From Micromonospora qiuiae (GTDB taxonomy: Bacteria > Actinomycetota > Actinomycetes > Mycobacteriales > Micromonosporaceae), in contig NZ_BOPC01000025.1 in NCBI RefSeq assembly GCF_016863555.1, positions 1-64,000 of the forward strand: DNA of 64,000 nucleotides, written 5' to 3'. This document shows, in pieces, positions 54,396 through 61,331 of this stretch. The translations under genes and the position numbers were made by a program. How positions within the stretch are numbered: position 1 is the first letter of the stretch; every line of letters begins with the position of its first letter. The notes beneath the pieces were generated by a model. That model ran no database searches. It was not told where the DNA came from and saw only the letters and a program-made list of their open reading frames with translations.

Positions 54396-55280
54396 GTGAA
54401 CGCAGACGGTCTGATCGTGGTGGACAAGCCCGGCGGCGTGACGTCGCACGACGTCGTGGCGCGGGTCCGTCGACTCGCGCGTACCCGCCGGGTCGGGCAC
54501 GGCGGCACCCTCGACCCGATGGCCACCGGGGTGCTGGTGATCGGTGTGAACCGGGCCACCCGCCTGCTGACGTACGTGATCGGTGCGGACAAGAGCTACA
54601 CCGCCACCATCCGGCTCGGCCAGGCCACCGTCACCGACGACGCCGAGGGGGACGTGACCTCCACCACGCCTGCCGGCCGCCTCACCGACGACGGAATCCG
54701 GTCGGCGCTGGCCGCGCTGACCGGTGAGATCGACCAGGTGCCGAGCGCGGTGAGCGCCATCAAGATCAATGGGCAGCGGGCGTACAAGCGGGTCCGCGAG
54801 GGGGAGAGCGTCGAGCTGCCGGCCCGCCGGGTCACCGTCTCCCGGCTGGACGTGCTGGCGATCCGGCGTGAGCAGCCCGACGTGGTGGACGTCGACGTCG
54901 ACGTGGCCTGCTCCACCGGCACGTACATCCGGGCCATCGCCCGTGACGCGGGCCTGGCGCTCGGCGTGGGTGGGCACCTGACCGCGTTGCGGCGCACCGC
55001 CGTGGGCGGCTTCCGCCTGGCGGAGGCCGTCACCCTCGACGAACTGGAACGGCGAGCCCCCGATCTGGTCGACCTGCCCCTCGCCGTCGCGGCGCAACGG
55101 TTCTTTCCGCGCCGGGACGCCAGCGCGGACGAGGCGAAGGTGCTGTCCCACGGCGGGCCGCTCGACCCGGTCGGCCTCCCCGGGCCGTACGCGGTCTTCG
55201 ACCCGGCCGGCGGACTGATCGCTATCGTCAGCGAGCGGGCCGGCCGGGCCCGCGCGGAGATCGTGCTGGCCCCGGCGTGA
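54396..55280 (+). CDS. truB: tRNA pseudouridine(55) synthase
   Basis: A 294-residue enzyme that makes pseudouridine 55 in the T-loop of tRNAs. GLIVVDKPGGVTSHDVVARV opens the protein. The catalytic Asp40 lies in GHGGTLDPMATGVLVIG. KSYTATIRLGQATVTDDAEG, QVPSAVSAIKINGQRAYKRV and CSTGTYIRAIARDAG are the TruB motifs. The GTG at 54396 fits the domain start; CAGGCT at 54382-54387 is a possible -10. Confidence 0.95.
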   Translation: MNADGLIVVDKPGGVTSHDVVARVRRLARTRRVGHGGTLDPMATGVLVIGVNRATRLLTYVIGADKSYTATIRLGQATVTDDAEGDVTSTTPAGRLTDDGIRSALAALTGEIDQVPSAVSAIKINGQRAYKRVREGESVELPARRVTVSRLDVLAIRREQPDVVDVDVDVACSTGTYIRAIARDAGLALGVGGHLTALRRTAVGGFRLAEAVTLDELERRAPDLVDLPLAVAAQRFFPRRDASADEAKVLSHGGPLDPVGLPGPYAVFDPAGGLIAIVSERAGRARAEIVLAPA

Positions 55281-55309
55281 CGGCGGGCCCGCGACAGGGG
55301 AGGAAGAGC

Positions 55310-56239
55310 ATGCAGCGGTGGCGGGGGTACGACGCGGCGCCCGGTGGCTGGGGGCGGTCGGTCGTCACCATCGGGGTTTTCGACGGCGTCCACAAGGGGC
55401 ATCAGGCCACCATCGGGCATGCCGTGACCCGGGCCCGCGAACTGGGCGTGCAGTCAGTGGTGGTCACCTTCGACCCGCACCCGGCCGAGGTGGTCCGGCC
55501 CGGCTCGCACCCGGCGGTGCTCACCGAACCGGCGCGCAAGGCGGAGCTGATCGAGGCGCTCGGCGTGGACGTGCTCTGCGTGGTCCCCTTCACCCCGGAG
55601 TTCTCCCGGCTGCCTGCCGAGGCGTTCGTGTACGACGTGCTGGTCGAGCACCTGCACGCCGCGCTGGTGGTGGTGGGCGACAACTTCCGGTTCGGGCACC
55701 GGGCGACCGGGGACGTGGCGCTGCTGGAGCGGCTCGGCAGCATGTTCGGGTTCGCCGTCGAGGCTGCCCCGCTGGTGGCCGAGGCCGGCACCATCTTCTC
55801 CTCCACGTACATCCGTTCCTGCGTCGACGCGGGTGACGTGACGGCGGCGGCCGCCGCGCTGGGGCGTCCGCACCGGCTGGAAGGGGTGGTGGTCCGGGGC
55901 GACCAGCGCGGCCGTGAGCTGGGCTTTCCGACCGCCAACCTGCTCTGCGGCCGGTACGCGGCGGTGCCCGCCGACGGCATTTACGCCGCCCGGATGGTCC
56001 GCCGGGGTCAGCGGCAGGCCCTCGCCGCGGCCGTCTCGATCGGCACGAACCCGACCTTCTCCGGGCGCGAGCGCCGGGTCGAGGCGTACGTTCTGGACTT
56101 TGACGGCGACCTGTACGGCGAGCGGCTCGCCCTGGACTTCGTGGCGCGGCTGCGCGGCCAGATCCGGTTCGACTCGATCGAGCCGTTGGTGGCGCAGATC
56201 ACCGAGGATGTGGAGCGGACCCGCCAAGCGCTGGCCTGA
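55310..56239 (+). CDS. ribF: Bifunctional riboflavin kinase/FAD synthetase
   Basis: A 309-residue enzyme making FMN and then FAD. The N-terminal adenylyltransferase has VVTIGVFDGVHKGHQATIGH with the nucleotide-binding G-x-x-H-x-G-H, then SSTYIRSCVDAGDV. The C-terminal kinase has RGRELGFPTANLLCG with the G-x-P-T-A-N motif and FDGDLYGERLALDF. The ATG at 55310 has GGGGAGGAAG upstream. Confidence 0.95.
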   Translation: MQRWRGYDAAPGGWGRSVVTIGVFDGVHKGHQATIGHAVTRARELGVQSVVVTFDPHPAEVVRPGSHPAVLTEPARKAELIEALGVDVLCVVPFTPEFSRLPAEAFVYDVLVEHLHAALVVVGDNFRFGHRATGDVALLERLGSMFGFAVEAAPLVAEAGTIFSSTYIRSCVDAGDVTAAAAALGRPHRLEGVVVRGDQRGRELGFPTANLLCGRYAAVPADGIYAARMVRRGQRQALAAAVSIGTNPTFSGRERRVEAYVLDFDGDLYGERLALDFVARLRGQIRFDSIEPLVAQITEDVERTRQALA

Positions 56240-56245
56240 CCGGCC

Positions 56246-56341
56246 TTGTCCAAACCGCTAGGACAAGGTGATACCGTGAGCAGGGACGTCGGCTGACCGA
56301 CGTGGGGCCTCGCATGCCTGCTCGACGCCGCGGGTGCGAGG
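56246..56341 (+). promoter_or_regulatory. rpsO promoter/leader region
   Basis: TTGTCC (56246-56251) is a plausible -35, and it is also the left half of an inverted repeat with GGACAA (56261-56266). A weak -10 (GATACC, from 56270) lies 18 bases downstream. In the leader, CGTCGG (56287-56292) pairs with CCGACG (56297-56302), and CCTCGCA (56308-56314) with TGCGAGG (56335-56341). Structured rpsO leaders often mediate S15 autoregulation. Confidence 0.4.
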
Positions 56342-56411
56342 ACCGTCCGCCGCCGGTGCTCTGGCCCGGCCCGGCGGACCGCATCCAGATACCCACCGAA
56401 ACAGGGAGAAC

Positions 56412-56681
56412 ATGGCGCTCGACCAGCAGACCAAGGCCAAGATCCGCGAAGAGTACGCGACCGCCGAAGGCGACACCGGTTCGCCCGAGGTGCAGGTCGC
56501 GATCCTCACCAAGCGGATTGCCGACCTCACCGAGCACCTGAAGACGCACAAGCACGACCACCACAGCCGCCGTGGGCTGCTGCTGCTGGTCGGCCGTCGC
56601 CGTCGGTTGCTCAGCTACGTCCAGAAGAAGGACATCAACCGCTACCGGTCGCTCATCGAGCGGCTCGGCCTGCGCCGGTGA
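56412..56681 (+). CDS. rpsO: 30S ribosomal protein S15
   Basis: An 89-residue primary 16S rRNA-binding protein. [20 protein letters not shown] and [20 protein letters not shown] are the conserved S15 helices, ending [12 protein letters not shown]. The ATG at 56412 has GGGAGAA upstream. It precedes pnp, as in most bacteria. Confidence 0.97.
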   Translation: MALDQQTKAKIREEYATAEGDTGSPEVQVAILTKRIADLTEHLKTHKHDHHSRRGLLLLVGRRRRLLSYVQKKDINRYRSLIERLGLRR

Positions 56682-56688
56682 CGTGAAC

Positions 56689-56717
56689 GGGGGAGTGGCC
56701 AGCCCGGCCGCTCCCCC
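56689..56717 (+). terminator. Hairpin after rpsO
   Basis: GGGGGAGTGGCC (56689-56700) pairs with GGCCGCTCCCCC (56706-56717) with a single T-G wobble and loop AGCCC. It lies seven bases beyond the rpsO stop and may partly separate rpsO from pnp. Confidence 0.75.
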
Positions 56718-56900
56718 GACGTCCCATCCGAAGACACGGGCCGCGACCACCCAGACAGGGAGCCGTCGGCGTACCGGTCTCCGGTAGTGGCCTCCGGGCA
56801 GCGCGGCAGACGCCGCCGGCCCCGGGCGCTTCGATCGAAGACCGGCCGTCCGCACAGCTCCCGCGTCGTGGCCCCCGATGCGAAGGAGCACGACAGCACC

Positions 56901-59273
56901 ATGACCGAGAGCAGACTCGGCACCGAATCCCGCACTGCCGTGATCGACAACGGGTCGTTCGGCACCCGTGAGGTCACCTTCTCCACCGGCCGGCTGGCCC
57001 GGCAGGCCGCCGGTTCCGTCGTCGCCCAACTCGGCGAGACGGTCGTCCTTTCCGCCACCACCGTCGGCAAGCAGCCGAAGGAGCAGTTCGACTTCTTCCC
57101 GCTGACCGTCGACGTGGAGGAGCGGATGTACGCGGCCGGGCGCATTCCCGGTTCGTTCTTCCGCCGCGAGGGCCGGCCCAGCGAGGACGCCATCCTCACC
57201 TGCCGCCTGATCGACCGGCCGCTGCGCCCGTCGTTCGTCAAGGGCCTGCGCAACGAGGTGCAGATCGTCGAGACCATCCTCGCGCTCGACCCGCAGCACC
57301 CGTACGACGTGGTGGCGATCAACGCCGCCTCGATGTCGACCAAGCTCTCCGGCCTGCCGTTCTCCGGCCCGATCGGGGCCACCCGGCTGGCCCACATCGA
57401 CGGCCAGTGGGTCGCCTTCCCGACCTACGAGGAGCTGGAGCGGGCCACCTTCGACATGGTCGTGGCCGGCCGCTCGCTGCCCGACGGCGACGTCGCGATC
57501 ATGATGGTCGAGGCGGAGGCCACCGAGCACACCGTCAAGCTGGTCGCCGGCGGTGCCGCCGCGCCGACCGAGGAGGTCGTGGCCAGCGGCCTGGAGGCCG
57601 CCAAGCCGACCATTCGCGAGCTGTGCCGGGCGCAGAGCGAGCTGGCCGAGGTGGCCGCCAAACCGGTCGCCGAGTTCCCGATCTTCCTGGATTACCAGGA
57701 CGACGCGTACGACGCGGTGGCCGAGTTCGCCCGCGCCGACGTCGCCGAGGCCCTGCAGATCGCCGGCAAGGCGGACCGCGAGGAGGCCCTGGACGCGGTG
57801 AAGGCCCGCATGCTGGAGGAGGTCGGCCCGCGTTTCGAGGGCCGGGAGAAGGAGCTCAGCGCCGCCTTCCGCGCACTGACCAAGTCCGAGGTGCGCAGCC
57901 GGGTGCTGCGCGAGCAGGTCCGCATCGACGGCCGTGGCCCGCGCGACATCCGCACCCTGACCGCCGAGGTCGGCGTGCTGCCCCGGGTGCACGGCTCGGC
58001 GCTGTTCGAGCGCGGCGAGACCCAGATCCTCGGCGTCACCACGCTCAACATGCTGCGCATGGAGCAGGCCCTGGACACCCTCTCTCCGGAGAAGTCCAAG
58101 CGTTACATGCACAACTACAACTTCCCGCCGTACTCCACCGGTGAGACCGGCCGGGTCGGCTCCCCGAAGCGCCGCGAGATCGGGCACGGCGCCCTCGCGG
58201 AGCGGGCGCTGATCCCGGTGCTGCCCTCGCGGGAGGAGTTCCCGTACGCCATCCGGCAGGTCTCCGAGGCGCTCGGTTCCAACGGCTCCACCTCGATGGG
58301 CTCGGTCTGCGCCTCGACGCTGGGCCTGCTCAGCGCCGGTGTGCCGCTGAAGGCGCCGGTGGCCGGCATCGCCATGGGCCTCATCTCCGACGAGGTCGAC
58401 GGCAAGACCCAGTACGTGACGCTCACCGACATCCTCGGTGCCGAGGACGCGTTCGGCGACATGGACTTCAAGGTCGCCGGCACCCCTGACTTCGTCACCG
58501 CGTTGCAGCTCGACACCAAGCTCGACGGCATCCCGTCCGACGTGCTGGCCGCCGCGCTGCAGCAGGCCCACGAGGCCCGGCAGACCATCCTCGACGTGAT
58601 GCAGCGGGCGATCGAGGCGCCGGCCGAGATGTCCGACTACGCGCCGCGGGTCACCACCGTGAAGATCCCGATCGACAAGATCGGCATGGTGATCGGCCCG
58701 AAGGGCCAGACCATCAACGCCATCCAGGACGAGACCGGCGCCGAGATCTCCATCGAGGACGACGGCACCATCTACGTCGGCGCCACCAACGGCCCGTCGG
58801 CGCAGGCCGCCGTCGAGCGGATCAACGCGATCGCCAACCCGACCCTGCCCAAGGCCGGCGACCGCTTCCTCGGCACCGTGGTCAAGACCGCGCCGTTCGG
58901 CGCGTTCGTCTCGCTGCTGCCCGGCCGCGACGGCCTGCTGCACATCTCCAAGGTGGGCGACGGCAAGCGGGTCGAGAAGGTCGAGGACTACCTCAACGTC
59001 GGTGACAAGGTCGAGGTCGAGATCGCCGACATCGACCAGCGCGGCAAGATCTACCTGGACAAGGTCCGCCCGGAGGGCGCCGAGGCGCCGGCTCCCGCCG
59101 CCGCCGAGGCCGGCGGCGAGCGGCCGGCCGGTCGGGACCGGGGTGACCGGGCTCCACGGGACCGGGGCGACCGTGAGCGCGGTGGCGACCGGGGCGGCCG
59201 TGGCCCGGAGCGGGGCGAGGGCGGCGAGGACGGCGGGGAGTCCCGCCCGCGGCGCCGCACCCGGCACAGCTGA
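56901..59273 (+). CDS. pnp: Polyribonucleotide nucleotidyltransferase (PNPase)
   Basis: A 790-residue 3'-5' phosphorolytic exoribonuclease. It has two RNase PH domains ([40 protein letters not shown], with [20 protein letters not shown]), a KH domain ([20 protein letters not shown]) and an S1 domain ([20 protein letters not shown]). The C-terminal tail is rich in Arg, Gly and Asp ([20 protein letters not shown]), typical of actinobacterial enzymes. The ATG at 56901 is preceded by AAGGAG about 12 bases upstream; an earlier in-frame start lacks support. Confidence 0.96.
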   Translation: MTESRLGTESRTAVIDNGSFGTREVTFSTGRLARQAAGSVVAQLGETVVLSATTVGKQPKEQFDFFPLTVDVEERMYAAGRIPGSFFRREGRPSEDAILTCRLIDRPLRPSFVKGLRNEVQIVETILALDPQHPYDVVAINAASMSTKLSGLPFSGPIGATRLAHIDGQWVAFPTYEELERATFDMVVAGRSLPDGDVAIMMVEAEATEHTVKLVAGGAAAPTEEVVASGLEAAKPTIRELCRAQSELAEVAAKPVAEFPIFLDYQDDAYDAVAEFARADVAEALQIAGKADREEALDAVKARMLEEVGPRFEGREKELSAAFRALTKSEVRSRVLREQVRIDGRGPRDIRTLTAEVGVLPRVHGSALFERGETQILGVTTLNMLRMEQALDTLSPEKSKRYMHNYNFPPYSTGETGRVGSPKRREIGHGALAERALIPVLPSREEFPYAIRQVSEALGSNGSTSMGSVCASTLGLLSAGVPLKAPVAGIAMGLISDEVDGKTQYVTLTDILGAEDAFGDMDFKVAGTPDFVTALQLDTKLDGIPSDVLAAALQQAHEARQTILDVMQRAIEAPAEMSDYAPRVTTVKIPIDKIGMVIGPKGQTINAIQDETGAEISIEDDGTIYVGATNGPSAQAAVERINAIANPTLPKAGDRFLGTVVKTAPFGAFVSLLPGRDGLLHISKVGDGKRVEKVEDYLNVGDKVEVEIADIDQRGKIYLDKVRPEGAEAPAPAAAEAGGERPAGRDRGDRAPRDRGDRERGGDRGGRGPERGEGGEDGGESRPRRRTRHS

Positions 59274-59300
59274 GTTCTGATCAGCCGTACTGATCCGCTG

Positions 59301-59331
59301 ACCGGCCGGGCGACCACGTCGCCCGGCCGGT
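59301..59331 (+). terminator. Strong hairpin terminator after pnp
   Basis: ACCGGCCGGGCGAC (59301-59314) pairs perfectly with GTCGCCCGGCCGGT (59318-59331) with loop CAC. It begins 28 bases after the pnp stop. Confidence 0.88.
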
Positions 59332-59371
59332 TCGTAACCAGTCACCCCTCGTCAACTGGAAGCAGGTTCCC

Positions 59372-60784
59372 GTGACTCGGACCCGGCCCTCGTCCTTTCC
59401 GCCGGATCGACGGGGGGTGACGCCGCCCGGTGCGCGCCAGCACGCCACCGCGACCGCCCGGTCCGTCGGTGGCACGAGCCGGGCGGTGACCAGGACGCTG
59501 AGCGACGATCCGCTGGGCGGTACGGTGCGCCGCACCGTGCTGCCCAGCGGGCTGCGCGTGCTGACCGAGGCGATCCCGGCGATGCGCAGCGTCTCGTTCG
59601 GCATCTGGGTGGCGGTCGGCTCGCGGGACGAGACCGGGACGCAGGCCGGTGCCGCGCACTTCCTGGAGCATTTGCTCTTCAAGGGCACTCACAAGCGGGG
59701 TGCGCTGGAGATCTCCTCGGCGATCGAGGCGGTCGGCGGGGAGACCAACGCCTTCACCACGAAGGAGTACACCTGCTACTACGCCCGCGTGCTGGACGAG
59801 GACCTGCCGCTGGCCATCGACGTGATGTGCGACCTGGTGGCCGACTCGGTGCTGGAACCGACCGACGTGGAGACCGAGCGCGGTGTGATCCTCGAGGAGA
59901 TCGCCATGCACGACGACGAGCCCGGCGACGAGGTGCACGACCTCTTCGCCCGGGCCGTCTACGGTGACCACCCGCTGGGCCGGCTGATCTCCGGCACCGC
60001 GGAGACGATCACCCCGATGACCCGCCGGCAGATCCAGAACTTCTACCGCCGCGGCTACGTCGCCCCGCAGATCGTCATCGCCGCCGCCGGCAACCTCGAC
60101 CACGCGATCGTGGTCCGGCTGGTTCGTCAGGCGCTGCACGGCAGCCCGCTGGACACCGATCCCGCCGCTCCGGCGCCGCACCGGCCGGCCACCCCGGTGG
60201 TACGCACCCGGGCCGCCACCACCGCCGTGGAGCCGAAGGAGACCGAGCAGGCGCACATCGTGCTCGGCTGCCCCGGCATCGACCGGCTCGACGAGCGCCG
60301 CTTCGCCCTGGGCGTGCTGAACAACGTCCTCGGCGGCGGCATGTCGAGCCGGCTGTTCCAGGAGATCCGCGAGCGCCGCGGCCTGGCGTACTCGGTCTAC
60401 TCCTACGCCAGCCAGTACGCCGACAGCGGCCTGTTCGGCGTCTACGCCGGCTGCGCCCCGACCCGGATCGGCGAGGTGCTGGAGCTGACCCGCACCGAAC
60501 TGGCGCGGGTCGCCGAACACGGCATCACCGAGGCCGAACTCGCCCGGGGCAAGGGGATGAGCAAGGGCTCGTTCGTGCTCGGGCTGGAGGACACCGGCTC
60601 GCGGATGAGCCGGCTGGCCAAGGGCGAGCTGCTCTACGGCGCCCTGATGCCGGTCGACGAGTTGCTCGCCCGGGTCGACGCGATCACCCTGGACGAGGTC
60701 AACACGCTCGCCGCCGAGCTGCTGGCCCGGCCGATGTCGCTGGCCGTGGTCGGCCCGTTCGGCGAGTCCGACTTTTCCGCCTGA
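59372..60784 (+). CDS. M16 family zinc protease (pitrilysin/PepR-like)
   Basis: A 470-residue peptidase. The inverted zinc motif is in AAHFLEHLLFKGTHKR (HFLEH), with ERGVILEEIAMHDDEPGDEV providing the distal Glu. LGGGMSSRLFQEIRERRGLA and YSVYSYASQYADSGLFGVYA are the C-terminal half motifs of processing-peptidase-like enzymes. The first 35 residues are an unstructured Arg/Pro-rich extension. The GTG at 59372 has GGAAG upstream. Downstream of pnp is the normal place; in relatives dapB often follows, whereas here the EACC1-caspase locus follows. Confidence 0.93.
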   Translation: MTRTRPSSFPPDRRGVTPPGARQHATATARSVGGTSRAVTRTLSDDPLGGTVRRTVLPSGLRVLTEAIPAMRSVSFGIWVAVGSRDETGTQAGAAHFLEHLLFKGTHKRGALEISSAIEAVGGETNAFTTKEYTCYYARVLDEDLPLAIDVMCDLVADSVLEPTDVETERGVILEEIAMHDDEPGDEVHDLFARAVYGDHPLGRLISGTAETITPMTRRQIQNFYRRGYVAPQIVIAAAGNLDHAIVVRLVRQALHGSPLDTDPAAPAPHRPATPVVRTRAATTAVEPKETEQAHIVLGCPGIDRLDERRFALGVLNNVLGGGMSSRLFQEIRERRGLAYSVYSYASQYADSGLFGVYAGCAPTRIGEVLELTRTELARVAEHGITEAELARGKGMSKGSFVLGLEDTGSRMSRLAKGELLYGALMPVDELLARVDAITLDEVNTLAAELLARPMSLAVVGPFGESDFSA

Positions 60785-60869
60785 CCTCGGTCGGCACGAT
60801 CACGGGATCGACTTCGTTCACTCACCTTAGGTAAACTCCGGCGGTCGGAGGATGAGCTGCGGGGGCCTG

Positions 60870-61331
60870 GTGGACGCACGCATCACGGTGTCGGGCGGCA
60901 ACGAGCTGACCGAGTTGGAATCGTTGCAGGAGTGGCTCACCGACAGCGCAGAGCTACGCGGTCGCGTGATGGCGTGCGAGTTGCCCCCGCCACCGGGGGC
61001 GCTCGGGCCGGTGCTCGACGCGATCCTGCTGGCCCTCGCCCCCGGCAGTGTGGCGACCGCCGCGGCGACCGCCGTTGTCAGCTGGCTGCGGCACCGGGCC
61101 GGCGGGGTGCGGGTCGAGATCGAGCTGCCGGACGGCAGACGGCTCACGCTGGCCGCCGACCGGGTCCGCGAGCTGACCGACGCCCAGCTGCGCGGGCAAC
61201 TGGCCGACCTGCTCACCGCGCTCGCGCCGGCCGCCGATGCTGGCGCGGCAAGTGTCGCCGAGCCGGGCCAGGCCAGCTCCAGCCGGGCGACGGCCGGTGG
61301 TCGCGGCCGCAGGAGCAAGACGGATGGCTGA
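60870..61331 (+). CDS. EACC1-like effector-associated adaptor protein
   Basis: About 153 residues. LESLQEWLTDSAELRGRVMA, LPPPPGALGPVLDAILLALA and AVVSWLRHRAGGVRVEIELP, with DGRRLTLAADRVRELTDAQL, match the pattern I know for effector-associated constant component 1 (EACC1). EACC1 is a small domain found next to effector genes in multi-domain conflict systems of multicellular bacteria. The hydrophobic stretch LDAILLALAPGSVATAAATA may be buried or membrane-linked. The C-terminal tail is basic and Ser/Arg-rich. The GTG at 60870 is chosen; an ATG at 60852 directly after GGAGG is the alternative. The gene overlaps the caspase gene by eight bases. Its family name rests on recall; only the conserved pattern is visible. 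Confidence 0.65.
   Translation: MDARITVSGGNELTELESLQEWLTDSAELRGRVMACELPPPPGALGPVLDAILLALAPGSVATAAATAVVSWLRHRAGGVRVEIELPDGRRLTLAADRVRELTDAQLRGQLADLLTALAPAADAGAASVAEPGQASSSRATAGGRGRRSKTDG

Noticed and set aside
56199..59345. Minus-strand frame of 1048 codons across rpsO and pnp
   Set aside because: Antisense shadow of two well-identified genes.
60815..60845. Possible DtxR/IdeR iron box (ACCTTAGGTAA) upstream of the EACC1-like gene
   Set aside because: Only a partial match around CCTTAGGT; the 19-bp consensus symmetry is not met. It may simply be part of a -10 region.
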